The notes under the pieces were generated by a model. The model saw only the letters and a list, made by a program, of their open reading frames with translations. It was not told the origin of the DNA and did no database searches. Of a DNA stretch of 64,000 nucleotides, positions 42,710 to 52,234 are shown piece by piece. Position 1 is the stretch's first letter. Every line of letters starts with the position of its first letter. The position numbers and the translations under genes were made by a program. Source of the DNA: Flavobacterium sp. ASW18X (GTDB taxonomy: Bacteria; Bacteroidota; Bacteroidia; Flavobacteriales; Flavobacteriaceae); assembly GCF_005144745.1 (NCBI RefSeq), contig NZ_SWKK01000003.1, positions 310,001-374,000 of the forward strand. The letters are read 5' to 3'.

Positions 42710-43939
42710 TTGAAACTACATTTAACTGCTCCAGAGAATAAACTGCTGGATAAAGAAATACAGATTACAGGTTCTAAAAGTGAGACTAACAGGTTGTTAC
42801 TTTTACAGGCCTTGTTTCCTAATCTAAAAATAGAAAACATCTCCAATTCAGATGATGCTCAAGTAATGCAAAAAGGCTTGGAAAAGCACTCTGGGGTGGT
42901 AGATATTCATCATGCAGGAACCGCAATGCGTTTCCTTACCTCTTATTTTGCTACGCAAGAGGGGAAAGGAGTTACCTTAACAGGCTCAAAGCGTATGCAA
43001 GAACGCCCTATTAAAATTTTAGTAGATGCACTTAAAAGTTTGGGTGCAGATATTACTTACGTGGCTAATGAGGGTTATCCGCCATTAAAAATAAAAGGGA
43101 AAAGGATAGCTAAGAACAGGGTAAGTTTGCCAGCTAATATTAGTAGTCAATATATTTCGTCTTTAATTCTGGTAGCGCCAAGTTTGCCAGACGGATTAGA
43201 AATTGAATTGGTAGGTAAAATTACTTCCGTGCCTTACATTAAAATGACTTTGGGCTTGTTAGATGAAATTGGTATTGTATCTACATTTAAAGATAATGTC
43301 ATAGAGGTGATGCCAAAGGAAGAAGTTACGGGTAAAACCTTAACTGTGGAGTCTGACTGGAGCGCGGCTAGTTATTTTTACAGTATTGTGGCCTTATCAC
43401 CAATCAATAGTCAAATTCAACTCAGTGCTTATAAAGAACACTCCCTGCAAGGAGATAGTGTTTTAGCTAGTATCTATAAAGAATTTGGTGTAGAAACTAC
43501 TTATGGTGAGCATACTATCAACCTAAAAAAAATAACAGAAGAACTGCCTGCAAAAATAGATTTAGATTTAGCGAACGCGCCAGATATAGCACAGACCATC
43601 GCCGTAACCTGCTATGGACTCGGAATGGAATGTTACTTAACCGGTCTGCATACATTACCCATCAAAGAAACGGATCGTTTAGCTGCAATGAAGACCGAGC
43701 TAGAAAAATTTGGAGCTCAAGTAAGCATAACCGATGCTAGTTTAACATTAGAGGCAACCACAACCATGAAATCAGATGTTGCTATAGATACCTACAATGA
43801 TCATAGAATGGCGATGGCCTTTGCTCCGTTGGCATTAAAAACGTCATTTTTTGTGAACGATGCAGGGGTAGTTTCCAAATCGTACCCCGATTTTTGGCAA
43901 GATATGGAGCGTGTAGGCTTTAAAGTATCAGAAGTTTAA
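42710..43939 (+). CDS. aroA: 3-phosphoshikimate 1-carboxyvinyltransferase (EPSP synthase)
   Basis: AroA makes EPSP from shikimate-3-phosphate and PEP. The 409-residue protein has GSKSETNRLLLLQAL, HAGTAMRFLTSYFA, RMQERPI, and the late KETDRLAAMKTEL motif. Relative to the usual AGTAMRPL, the Pro is replaced by Phe75, a divergent form. An in-frame stop at 42704 rules out earlier starts; translation begins at TTG 42710. It belongs to the pathway fed by the DAHP synthase at 36180. Confidence 0.94.
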   Translation: MKLHLTAPENKLLDKEIQITGSKSETNRLLLLQALFPNLKIENISNSDDAQVMQKGLEKHSGVVDIHHAGTAMRFLTSYFATQEGKGVTLTGSKRMQERPIKILVDALKSLGADITYVANEGYPPLKIKGKRIAKNRVSLPANISSQYISSLILVAPSLPDGLEIELVGKITSVPYIKMTLGLLDEIGIVSTFKDNVIEVMPKEEVTGKTLTVESDWSAASYFYSIVALSPINSQIQLSAYKEHSLQGDSVLASIYKEFGVETTYGEHTINLKKITEELPAKIDLDLANAPDIAQTIAVTCYGLGMECYLTGLHTLPIKETDRLAAMKTELEKFGAQVSITDASLTLEATTTMKSDVAIDTYNDHRMAMAFAPLALKTSFFVNDAGVVSKSYPDFWQDMERVGFKVSEV

Positions 43940-43959
43940 GGATTTAAATTGCTATTTAC

Positions 43960-43991
43960 TTGACAACCCCTAGCTGCAGATTGTATATTTG
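43960..43991 (+). promoter_or_regulatory. Promoter of queA
   Basis: TTG at 43960-43962 and TATATTTG at 43984-43991, spacing 21 bases, with queA starting at 44021. Confidence 0.75.
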
Positions 43992-44020
43992 CCATCCTTA
44001 AAAAAAATCTTAAGACCCAG

Positions 44021-45070
44021 ATGAAATTATCTAACTTCAATTTTGATCTTCCAAAAGAGTTACTAGCAGAGTACCCTGCAGAGAACAGAGATGAGTCCAA
44101 ATTAATGGTCATCCACAGGGAAACCGGTAAAATTGAACATCGCATGTTCAAGGATATGATAGACTATTTTGATGAAGGAGATGTTATGGTATTGAACAAT
44201 ACCAAGGTATTCCCTGCAAGACTTTTTGGTAACAAAGAAAAAACAGGAGCTAGAATTGAAGTTTTCTTATTGAGAGAATTGAATGAAGAGCAACGTCTTT
44301 GGGATGTGTTGGTAGACCCTGCACGTAAAATTCGTATTGGTAATAAATTATACTTTGGTGATGACGAAAGTTTGGTGGCCGAGGTTATAGATAACACTAC
44401 ATCAAGGGGTAGAACCTTACGTTTCTTGTATGATGGTTCTTATACCGATTTTAGAAGAAAACTTAGAGAACTAGGAGAAACTCCGTTACCTAAGTATATC
44501 AAAAGAGAGGTTACTCCAGAAGACGAAGACCGTTACCAAACCATTTATGCCAAGCACGAAGGTGCAGTAGCTGCGCCAACAGCTGGTTTGCACTTTAGCA
44601 AACACTTATTAAAGCGTTTAGAAATTAAAGGGGTAGATTTTGCAGAGGTAACCTTACACGTTGGTTTGGGTACCTTTAACCCCGTAGAGGTAGAAGACCT
44701 ATCTAAGCACAAAATGGATAGCGAAGAATTGGTGATAGATGAAAGAGCTACAGAAATCGTAAATAATGCTAAAGCCAATAAAAAACGTGTTTGTGCAGTA
44801 GGGACTACGGTAATGAGAGGTTTAGAAAGTGCAGTTTCTTCAGAAAGAACATTAAATACGTTTGAAGGTTGGACCAATAAATTCATCTTTCCTCCTTATG
44901 ATTTTAGCATTGCAGATTGCATGATAACTAATTTCCATTTGCCAAAATCTACTTTATTAATGATGATTTCTGCTTTTATGGGGCACGATTTAATGAAGAA
45001 ATCATACAAGCAAGCTATATTAGAGAGCTATCGCTTTTACTCTTATGGTGATGCTATGTTGATTATCTAA
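44021..45070 (+). CDS. queA: S-adenosylmethionine:tRNA ribosyltransferase-isomerase
   Basis: QueA transfers ribose from SAM to preQ1 in tRNA during queuosine synthesis. The 349-residue protein has [36 protein letters not shown] and the C-terminal [19 protein letters not shown], all family hallmarks. It has its own promoter and terminator. Confidence 0.97.
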   Translation: MKLSNFNFDLPKELLAEYPAENRDESKLMVIHRETGKIEHRMFKDMIDYFDEGDVMVLNNTKVFPARLFGNKEKTGARIEVFLLRELNEEQRLWDVLVDPARKIRIGNKLYFGDDESLVAEVIDNTTSRGRTLRFLYDGSYTDFRRKLRELGETPLPKYIKREVTPEDEDRYQTIYAKHEGAVAAPTAGLHFSKHLLKRLEIKGVDFAEVTLHVGLGTFNPVEVEDLSKHKMDSEELVIDERATEIVNNAKANKKRVCAVGTTVMRGLESAVSSERTLNTFEGWTNKFIFPPYDFSIADCMITNFHLPKSTLLMMISAFMGHDLMKKSYKQAILESYRFYSYGDAMLII

Positions 45071-45097
45071 GTTTAAAACATACTTATTATAATAAAT

Positions 45098-45136
45098 AAT
45101 TCCTGTCTGGATGCATGTCTGGGCAGGAATTTTACT
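45098..45136 (+). terminator. Terminator after queA
   Basis: AATTCCTGTC (45098-45107) pairs with GGCAGGAATT (45122-45131), followed by a T-rich stretch that leads into the rlmN promoter. Confidence 0.8.
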
Positions 45137-45140
45137 TTCT

Positions 45141-45148
45141 TACCTTTG
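45141..45148 (+). promoter_or_regulatory. Promoter -7 element of rlmN
   Basis: TACCTTTG ends 5 bases before the rlmN ATG, so the transcript is probably leaderless. Confidence 0.6.
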
Positions 45149-45153
45149 CACGG

Positions 45154-46191
45154 ATGGCAGATAAAAAGGACATAAGGGCATTAACAAAAGAGCAATTGCG
45201 TAATTTTTTTGTAGCTCAAGGGGATAAAGCTTTTAGAGGTAACCAGGTATATGAGTGGCTTTGGAAAAAATCTGCACATTCTTTTGAAGGTATGACCAAT
45301 ATCTCTAAAGAAACTAGAGATATGCTGGAAGCCAATTTTACCATCAACAACATCCGTGTAGACCAAATGCAAAGGAGTACGGATGGTACCATTAAAAATG
45401 CAGTAAAGTTGCATGACGATTTGGTGGTGGAGTCCGTTTTAATCCCTACAGAAACCAGAACTACAGCTTGTGTTTCTAGTCAGGTTGGGTGCAGTTTAGA
45501 CTGTCGGTTTTGTGCCACGGCACGGCTTAAACGTATGCGCAACTTAAATCCAGATGAGATTTATGATCAAGTAGTGGCTATAGATAATCAAAGTAGATTG
45601 TACCATGATAGGCCTTTGAGTAATATTGTTTTTATGGGGATGGGAGAACCCTTAATGAACTATAATAATGTGCTTAAGGCTATTGATATGATTACCTCAG
45701 AGGAAGGTTTGGGTATGTCTCCAAAGCGTATTACCGTTTCAACCTCCGGAGTGCCCAAGATGATTAAAAAAATGGCAGATGAAGAAGTGCGTTTTAAACT
45801 TGCGGTTTCCCTGCACTCTGCAATAGATGAGGTTAGAACCGCTATTATGCCATTTAACAGTACCTTTCCACTAAAAGATTTACGAGAAGCGTTGGAGTAT
45901 TGGTATGCCAAAACCAAGAATAGAATAACCTATGAGTACGTGGTGTGGCGGGGCATTAACGACACGCAGAAAGACGTAGACGCCTTAGTTAAGTTCTGCA
46001 AATTTGCACCTTCCAAAGTAAATTTAATAGAATATAACCCCATAGATGATGGTGAATTTCAACAAGCTTCTGATGATGCTTTAAATAGATATATTACCAC
46101 TTTAGAGAAAAACGGCATCACGGTTACGGTTAGGCGTTCTCGCGGAAAAGATATTGATGCGGCATGTGGGCAGTTGGCAAATAAAAGTTAA
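45154..46191 (+). CDS. rlmN: 23S rRNA (adenine2503-C2)-methyltransferase
   Basis: RlmN is a radical-SAM enzyme that methylates A2503 of 23S rRNA and A37 of some tRNAs. The 345-residue protein has the cluster motif CRFCATARLKRMRNL preceded by SSQVGCSLD, the GMGEPLMNYNNV motif and a C-terminal AACGQL with the conserved Cys. An in-frame upstream codon at 45115 lies before the promoter element, so ATG 45154 is the start. Confidence 0.96.
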   Translation: MADKKDIRALTKEQLRNFFVAQGDKAFRGNQVYEWLWKKSAHSFEGMTNISKETRDMLEANFTINNIRVDQMQRSTDGTIKNAVKLHDDLVVESVLIPTETRTTACVSSQVGCSLDCRFCATARLKRMRNLNPDEIYDQVVAIDNQSRLYHDRPLSNIVFMGMGEPLMNYNNVLKAIDMITSEEGLGMSPKRITVSTSGVPKMIKKMADEEVRFKLAVSLHSAIDEVRTAIMPFNSTFPLKDLREALEYWYAKTKNRITYEYVVWRGINDTQKDVDALVKFCKFAPSKVNLIEYNPIDDGEFQQASDDALNRYITTLEKNGITVTVRRSRGKDIDAACGQLANKS

Positions 46192-46269
46192 TTCTTAACG
46201 TTCATCTAAAGAAATGCAACAGCGGTCTTAATTCTGGCAAATGAGTGTGTCTGCTTTAGCCATTTTCCC

Positions 46270-46277
46270 TACATTTG
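46270..46277 (+). promoter_or_regulatory. Promoter -7 element of the polyprenyl synthase gene
   Basis: TACATTTG lies 36 bases before TTG 46314 and overlaps the earliest possible in-frame start (TTG 46275), which excludes that start. Confidence 0.6.
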
Positions 46278-46313
46278 ACACCCAGAATCAAACATACAAT
46301 TTTTTTAAATTCA

Positions 46314-47291
46314 TTGAAGGTAGCAGCGCAAATACGTGAACCCATAGAACAAGAAATGGTACTTTTTGAAAAAAAGTTCCATGAATCCATGTCTTCTAAA
46401 GTAGCGCTACTCAACAGAATAACCTACTACATTGTAAATAGAAAAGGTAAGCAAATGCGACCTATGTTCGTGTTTTTAACCGCAAAGATGCTAAACAAAG
46501 GCGAGGTGGTAGAACGCACCTATACAGGCGCCTCCATCATTGAACTTATCCACACGGCCAGTTTGGTACATGACGATGTGGTGGACGATAGCAACAAACG
46601 CCGTGGCTTCTTTTCTATAAACGCCTTATGGAAAAATAAGATTGCTGTTTTAGTGGGCGATTATCTATTTTCTAAAGGGTTATTGGTTTCTTTGGAACGT
46701 GGCGATTATGATTTACTTCAGATAATTTCAGAATCTGTACGTTCTATGAGTGAGGGTGAGTTGTTACAGATAGAAAAGGCCCGTAAACTGGATATTACCG
46801 AGGAAGTTTATTACGAGATTATTCGTCAAAAAACGGCAACATTAATTGCTGCCTGTTGTAGTATGGGTGCGGCTTCGGTAAGGCCAGAATCTAAAGAGGT
46901 TGCTATATTTAAACGGTTTGGTGAGTTGTGCGGAATGGCGTTTCAAATTAAAGACGATTTGTTTGATTACGGTGAGGAACGCATCGGTAAACCAACAGGT
47001 ATCGATATAAAAGAGCAAAAAATGACCTTGCCTTTGATTTATGCACTCAACCAAAGTTCAAAAGAAAAAAAGCGCTGGTTAATCAATTCCATCAAAAATC
47101 ATAATAAAAACAAGAAGCGCGTAAAAGAAGTCATTGCCTACGTAAAAGAGGCCGGCGGTCTGGAATATGCTATTGTCAAGATGATGGAATTTAAAGATGA
47201 AGCGCTTGGCCTACTAAAAGACTACCCGGATTCTCCCTATAAAGATGCACTAACTCTAATGGTTAATTACGTAGTGGAGCGAAAAAAATAA
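46314..47291 (+). CDS. Polyprenyl synthetase family protein
   Basis: The 325-residue trans-isoprenyl diphosphate synthase has the two aspartate-rich motifs (LVHDDVVDDSNKRRG and KDDLFDYGEERIGKPTG) and GKQMRPMFVFL. It probably makes the octaprenyl-type side chain for menaquinone. The start TTG 46314 gives the conserved N-terminus KVAAQIREPIEQEM; no ATG is available. Confidence 0.93.
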   Translation: MKVAAQIREPIEQEMVLFEKKFHESMSSKVALLNRITYYIVNRKGKQMRPMFVFLTAKMLNKGEVVERTYTGASIIELIHTASLVHDDVVDDSNKRRGFFSINALWKNKIAVLVGDYLFSKGLLVSLERGDYDLLQIISESVRSMSEGELLQIEKARKLDITEEVYYEIIRQKTATLIAACCSMGAASVRPESKEVAIFKRFGELCGMAFQIKDDLFDYGEERIGKPTGIDIKEQKMTLPLIYALNQSSKEKKRWLINSIKNHNKNKKRVKEVIAYVKEAGGLEYAIVKMMEFKDEALGLLKDYPDSPYKDALTLMVNYVVERKK

Positions 47292-47406
47292 CTGCTTACC
47301 ACTTTCTTTTTCAGATAGTTGCTAAAAATAGTTTTCTAAAATATAATTTTAGGCAACCCTTTTAAATGTTTCTACGTCTATAGTTATAGAAGACAATCTA
47401 AACACA

Positions 47407-47973
47407 TTGAAGATTATACCTTTTTATACTAACGAAAAGTTGCTCATAAAAAAGGCACAAAAAGGAAATAGAGATGCCCAGCAGGCCATTTATGACCAAT
47501 TTGCGCCTAAAATGTTGAGTGTGTGTAGACAATACATTAAAGATGCGCATTTTGCAGAAGATGTTATGGTAACTGCGTTTGTAAAGGTTTTTAAAGGTTT
47601 GCAATCTTTTGAGTTTAAAGGAAGTTTTGAGGGTTGGGTTCGTAGAATTATGGTTAGGGAGAGCATTACCTATTTACGCAAAAAACAATTTGTAGTGTAT
47701 GACGATGAGGTTTTTGAACAACAACGACCTTCTTACTATTCCAACACGGAACTAGATGTGGAATATGTACAACAACTGATTGATGCTTTGCCAGAGGGGT
47801 ACAAGATGGTTTTTGTTTTGTATGCGGTAGAGGGGTACAAACATCAGGAGATTGCAGAATTACTAGATATTACCGTTGGTACTTCTAAATCGCAATTATC
47901 TAAAGCTCGTAAAAAATTACAAGAAAATCTTAAGCTGCAAAAAGAATTTGATAACAGAACCATGCAGCAGTAA
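47407..47973 (+). CDS. ECF-type RNA polymerase sigma factor
   Basis: The 188-residue protein has sigma region 2 (QAIYDQFAPKMLSVCRQYIKDAHFAEDVMVTAFVKVFKGL) and region 4 (LPEGYKMVFVLYAVEGYKHQEIAELLDITVGTSKSQLSKARKKL). The start is TTG 47407. A membrane protein 11 bases downstream is the probable anti-sigma factor. The target promoters are unknown. Confidence 0.92.
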   Translation: MKIIPFYTNEKLLIKKAQKGNRDAQQAIYDQFAPKMLSVCRQYIKDAHFAEDVMVTAFVKVFKGLQSFEFKGSFEGWVRRIMVRESITYLRKKQFVVYDDEVFEQQRPSYYSNTELDVEYVQQLIDALPEGYKMVFVLYAVEGYKHQEIAELLDITVGTSKSQLSKARKKLQENLKLQKEFDNRTMQQ

Positions 47974-47984
47974 AAGAATTAGAA

Positions 47985-48719
47985 ATGAATAAGTTAGAAA
48001 AACATATTAAAAATACCTTGGAGCAACGAAAGCTGCAGCCCGCAGCTAACAGTTGGGATAAAATCGCATCACAATTAGATGCTCCTGCAAATAATAAACC
48101 ATTGGCTATTAGGTGGGCTGTAGCAGCAACTGTTATGGTGGCGTTGGGCCTCTTTACGTATTTTAAGGTATCAAATGTGGAATTTGATAGTCCTACCCAA
48201 CTTGTGGAAGTGGAGAAAAATTCCAACACGAATCAAAAAGGAGAGAAACAAGTTAAAATTTCAACTACTAAAACCGTTGGAGAGAGTACTGTTGTTGCGC
48301 AAGAAACTAAAATACAAGTCAAGGGAGAAAAAGAAATAGTGATAAAGAAACAACAGTCTAATGTTGAACAAGTTATGCCGCCTAAAAAAGAAGAGTTGGC
48401 ACAAGCAATACCGGTAAAAGACCAGCAGCTAGATAGTTTGGTTAACGGTAAGTTGGCACAAGTATTGGCAAAGGTAACGGCTTTGGAAGCATCTCAGAAC
48501 GCTAGTTTATTGGATTCTGAAATAGACTCATTACTGTTAAATGCCCAAAAAGAAATCTTACAAGAAAAAATACTGCGTCCAAATGGTAAGGTAGATGCCG
48601 TTGCTTTGTTGGCAGAAGTAGAAACGGAGCTGGACCAAAGCTTTAGGGATAAAGTTTTTGATAAATTAAAAGACGGCTTTTTTAAGGTACGTACGGCCGT
48701 TGCAGAACGCAATCAGTAA
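47985..48719 (+). CDS. Putative membrane anti-sigma factor
   Basis: The 244-residue protein begins with an N-terminal helix pattern (MNKLEKHIKNTLEQRKLQPAANSWDKIASQL) common in Bacteroidota proteins encoded after ECF sigma factors, has one transmembrane segment (about residues 43-60) and a long Lys/Glu/Gln-rich periplasmic tail. Anti-sigma function is inferred from position and topology. Confidence 0.75.
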   Translation: MNKLEKHIKNTLEQRKLQPAANSWDKIASQLDAPANNKPLAIRWAVAATVMVALGLFTYFKVSNVEFDSPTQLVEVEKNSNTNQKGEKQVKISTTKTVGESTVVAQETKIQVKGEKEIVIKKQQSNVEQVMPPKKEELAQAIPVKDQQLDSLVNGKLAQVLAKVTALEASQNASLLDSEIDSLLLNAQKEILQEKILRPNGKVDAVALLAEVETELDQSFRDKVFDKLKDGFFKVRTAVAERNQ

Positions 48720-48731
48720 TTATTCATCAAT

Positions 48732-48782
48732 CAATCATTGGTATTAGCTGCCCTCTTTAATTCAGAGGGTGGCCAAATACTG
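48732..48782 (+). other. Hairpin in the leader of the outer-membrane protein gene
   Basis: CCCTCT/AGAGGG with a 7-base loop is extended by GC/GC and GTATT/AATAC, giving an interrupted stem. No T tract follows, so it is more likely an mRNA leader or processing element than a terminator. Confidence 0.4.
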
Positions 48783-48802
48783 GTCTAAATCAACAAAAAA
48801 TC

Positions 48803-49882
48803 ATGAAAAACAAAGTTGTTATTAGCATGTTTTTAGTTCTACTAGGAACATTGTTCATCCATGCGCAAGAGGAACAAATACAAAAGGAAATTGAAAAATT
48901 AAAAACCTTAAAGACAGAAATAACTCAACAAGAAAAGCAGGCACTAAAGGAAGAGGTAGAAGCTATAAATGCTAAACTGGAAGCGAAGCTTATTACCAAA
49001 AAAGAAGCAGACGAGCTTAAAGGGGAAGCAGCTAAAAAAAGAGCGCTGAATATTGAAAATAGGATTGCAATTATAGAAAATAAAATAGCGCTAATTGAGC
49101 GTAATAAGGGTAATGTTTTAGAAGTAGATAGCCTTAACTATAAAACTCAAGTGCAAATAGGTTTTGGTAATGAAGATGGGGATAATGGTAATTTATTTGG
49201 CATAAGAATTAATAATAATCCTCGCAGGTCAAAAATAAAATATGACCGCCGTACCTATTCAGATTTTGTGATGGCTATTGGATTTAATAATGCCATCATA
49301 GAAGGAGAGTCTTTTGCAGATACGCCTTATAAGATTGCGGGAAGTCGATTTTTTGAAATGGGTTGGCAATGGCGAACCAGGGTGTTTAAAAATAGTAATT
49401 GGTTGCGTTTTAATTACGGATTCTCTTTTCAGTTTAACGGCTTAAAACCAGAAAACAATCAATATTTTGTAATGAACGGGAACCAGACCGAGTTACAAGA
49501 ATTTGATGTTGAGCTAGATAAATCAAAATTAAGAATGGATAATTTGGTTTTTCCAATCCATTTTGAGGTTGGGCCTTCTAAAACCTATAAAACTGAGGAA
49601 AAAATTAGATACAGCCTACAAGATCAATTTAGGTTAGGATTTGGTGGCTACGGAGGTTTTAATATTGGTACGCGCCAAAAGTTAAAATATCAAATGGATG
49701 GGGATAAAATAAAGGATAAGCTAAAGCGAGATTACAATACAAGCAATCTAATATATGGTTTAAGTGCTTATGCGGGCGTAGATGGTATGTTGTTGTATGT
49801 TAAGTACGATTTAAACCCAATTTTTAAAGATGCCGCTGTGGAGCAGAGAAATATATCCGTTGGCCTTCGGTTCGATTTGTAG
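48803..49882 (+). CDS. Outer-membrane beta-barrel protein with N-terminal coiled coil
   Basis: The 359-residue protein has a signal peptide (about 1-21, ending HAQ), a Lys/Glu-rich coiled coil (about 22-100), and a beta-barrel that ends NISVGLRFDL, typical of outer-membrane insertion signals. I do not recognise a specific family. It follows the sigma/anti-sigma pair and could be its sensor or main target. Confidence 0.75.
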   Translation: MKNKVVISMFLVLLGTLFIHAQEEQIQKEIEKLKTLKTEITQQEKQALKEEVEAINAKLEAKLITKKEADELKGEAAKKRALNIENRIAIIENKIALIERNKGNVLEVDSLNYKTQVQIGFGNEDGDNGNLFGIRINNNPRRSKIKYDRRTYSDFVMAIGFNNAIIEGESFADTPYKIAGSRFFEMGWQWRTRVFKNSNWLRFNYGFSFQFNGLKPENNQYFVMNGNQTELQEFDVELDKSKLRMDNLVFPIHFEVGPSKTYKTEEKIRYSLQDQFRLGFGGYGGFNIGTRQKLKYQMDGDKIKDKLKRDYNTSNLIYGLSAYAGVDGMLLYVKYDLNPIFKDAAVEQRNISVGLRFDL

Positions 49883-49884
49883 TG

Positions 49885-50130
49885 CTATTTCTTATTTATG
49901 GCTTTAAGCATATCCGCTGAAAAGTCGTTCTTATAGTACACACGTTTACAATGGGAACATTCCGCATAGTGGTTTGTTCCTATTTTTGTTATGGGCAACC
50001 AAAATACATGTGCTAAGGTTTCTTGAGAATAAAGCGTTACCGTACCTTTTTGCCCACAATGCCCGCAAACCACGCTGGGCATTTTGTTGCTATTTTCTTT
50101 TCCTTTTTTGGTGCCGAAGAATAGAATCAT
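49885..50130 (-). CDS. Small zinc-ribbon protein
   Basis: The 81-residue protein has two CxxC pairs (VCGHCGQKG and ECSHCKRVYY) 40 residues apart, consistent with one zinc ribbon. It starts divergently from dnaG. Function is unknown. Confidence 0.82.
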   Translation of the reverse strand: MILFFGTKKGKENSNKMPSVVCGHCGQKGTVTLYSQETLAHVFWLPITKIGTNHYAECSHCKRVYYKNDFSADMLKAINKK

Positions 50131-50199
50131 TGACGATTAATTATCTTTGAATACTGCTACAAAGGTAGCAATCTAACACGCTAAATTTTTTCCTTTTAA

Positions 50200-52176
50200 A
50201 TGATATCAAAATCTACCATAGACCAAGTATATGAAACCGCAAGGGTAGAAGAGGTAATAGGCGATTTTGTTCAGCTTAAAAAATCAGGCACAAACTTTAA
50301 AGGTCTTAGTCCTTTTTCTGACGAGCGGACCCCGAGTTTTATGGTAAGCCCTGTCAAACAAATATGGAAGGACTTTAGTAGTGGTAAAGGTGGTAATGTA
50401 GTGGCTTTTTTAATGGAGCACGAACATTTTAGTTATCCAGAAGCAATAAGGTACTTAGCAAAAAAGTACAATATAGAAATAGAAGAAACAGAGCAGACCG
50501 ATGCGCAAAAGCAGCAAGCCAATGAAAAGGAAAGCATGTATTTGGTCTCTGAGTATGCACAAAAATATTTTGAGAAAACGTTATGGCATTCAGAGCCAGG
50601 AAAAGCTATTGGGTTAAGCTATTTTAAGGAGCGTGGTTTTACAGATAACACCATTAAAAAATTTGGTTTGGGTTATAATCCAGACCAGTGGGAAGCTTTT
50701 ACCAAAGAAGCCTTAGGAGAAGGGTACAAGCTAGACTATTTAGAGAAAACCGGATTAACCATAGTTAAAGAGCAACAAGGTCAAGAACGCAAAACCTTTG
50801 ATCGTTTTAAGGGTAGGGTAATGTTTCCAATTCATTCTATGAGTGGTAGGGTTTTGGGTTTTGGAGGTCGAATTTTAACCAATGACAAAAAGGCGGCCAA
50901 ATACCTAAATTCTCCAGAAAGTGATATTTACCACAAAAGCAAAGTTTTGTATGGGATTTATTTTGCCAAACAAGCGATTGCCAAGGAAGACAATTGTTTT
51001 TTGGTAGAAGGCTACACGGATGTAATACAGATGAACCAGGCAGGGATAGAAAATGTGGTAGCCTCTAGCGGTACTGCCCTTACCCCCGAACAAATACGTT
51101 TGATTAATAGGCTTACCAATAACATTACCGTGTTGTTTGATGGAGACGCTGCCGGTTTACGCGCATCCTTGCGTGGGGTAGATTTAATTTTGGAGCAGGG
51201 TATGAATGTTAAGGTTTGTACTTTTCCAGAAGGGGAAGATCCAGATAGTTTTGCTAAAAACAATGCTTATGATGACCTAGTTACTTATCTTAAGGATAAT
51301 GCTAAGGATTTTATACAGTTTAAAACATCAATATTAACTAAGGAGGCAGCTAACGACCCTATAAAGAAAGCAGATACCGTACGGGATATAGTTAATAGTA
51401 TAGCCAAAATACCGGATCAGATAAAGCGAGAAATTTACATTCAGGAATGTGCAAAAATGATGGCCATTTCAGAATCGGTGCTTTATAACACCTTAGCGCA
51501 AATCTCTAAGAAAGAACAAAAAGAGGCGAGTAAAAGACAAATACCTCAAGAACAAAAAGCGTTTGAAGTTGTTAAAAACGATACACAAGCAGAAAAGGTA
51601 GATGTTCAATTTATATTAGAGAAAAAGATTATTGAAATTTTATTAGTATATGGCGATAAGGTAGAGGAGTTCGAAGATTTGGTGCTTAAAGAAAATGAAA
51701 AAGGAAATTTAGAACTAAAACCAGAGCAGTACGAAGCAAAAGTATATGAAAAGATATTTTTGGACCTACAGGAAGACGAAGTAGAAATGACTAACGACTC
51801 CTTCAAAACTATTTATAACAAACTGATAGGTTTTTTGAATGAAACTGAAGGATTTAATTTGAATGGTTTTATGGCACTTTTGGAGCAAGATGCCATACAG
51901 GAGGTTTCTTCTATCCTAATGGACGAAGAAAAATATGTTCTGCACAACTGGGAGCGTAAAGATATATACCCTAAAAATAAAGATGTAGGCGTTGCCCAAT
52001 TGGTAAGTGAAACAATTCTTTCTTTACGATGTAATCTTATACGGAACAGAATTACCCATTTACAGCAAACCACAGAAAACGCTGTGGAAACCCATGCAGA
52101 AGTCTTAGAAGAAATTATCAACTATATTCAGTTGAATAAACTTCTTAGCTCAAAACTAAACAGAGTTTTATCTTAA
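50200..52176 (+). CDS. dnaG: DNA primase without zinc ligands
   Basis: DnaG makes RNA primers at the replication fork. The 658-residue protein keeps the N-terminal fold but the CHC2 zinc ligands are replaced: Ser37, Ser40, Asp58 and Ser61 stand where Cys, His, Cys and Cys normally are (LSPFSDERTPSF, QIWKDFSSGKGG). The RNA-polymerase domain and TOPRIM motifs are intact (VEGYTDV, FDGDAAG). The C-terminus is a divergent DnaB-interacting helical domain. I know of the same loss in other flavobacteria, so it is probably lineage-wide. Confidence 0.95.
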   Translation: MISKSTIDQVYETARVEEVIGDFVQLKKSGTNFKGLSPFSDERTPSFMVSPVKQIWKDFSSGKGGNVVAFLMEHEHFSYPEAIRYLAKKYNIEIEETEQTDAQKQQANEKESMYLVSEYAQKYFEKTLWHSEPGKAIGLSYFKERGFTDNTIKKFGLGYNPDQWEAFTKEALGEGYKLDYLEKTGLTIVKEQQGQERKTFDRFKGRVMFPIHSMSGRVLGFGGRILTNDKKAAKYLNSPESDIYHKSKVLYGIYFAKQAIAKEDNCFLVEGYTDVIQMNQAGIENVVASSGTALTPEQIRLINRLTNNITVLFDGDAAGLRASLRGVDLILEQGMNVKVCTFPEGEDPDSFAKNNAYDDLVTYLKDNAKDFIQFKTSILTKEAANDPIKKADTVRDIVNSIAKIPDQIKREIYIQECAKMMAISESVLYNTLAQISKKEQKEASKRQIPQEQKAFEVVKNDTQAEKVDVQFILEKKIIEILLVYGDKVEEFEDLVLKENEKGNLELKPEQYEAKVYEKIFLDLQEDEVEMTNDSFKTIYNKLIGFLNETEGFNLNGFMALLEQDAIQEVSSILMDEEKYVLHNWERKDIYPKNKDVGVAQLVSETILSLRCNLIRNRITHLQQTTENAVETHAEVLEEIINYIQLNKLLSSKLNRVLS

Positions 52177-52181
52177 AAAAT

Positions 52182-52207
52182 AAAAACCCCAGTTTAACTG
52201 GGGTTTT
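52182..52207. terminator. Bidirectional terminator after dnaG
   Basis: AAAACCCCAG and CTGGGGTTTT form the stem between dnaG (+) and the response regulator gene (-). Confidence 0.92.
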
Positions 52208-52234
52208 AAATATGATGCCTAAATCTTAAAATAT

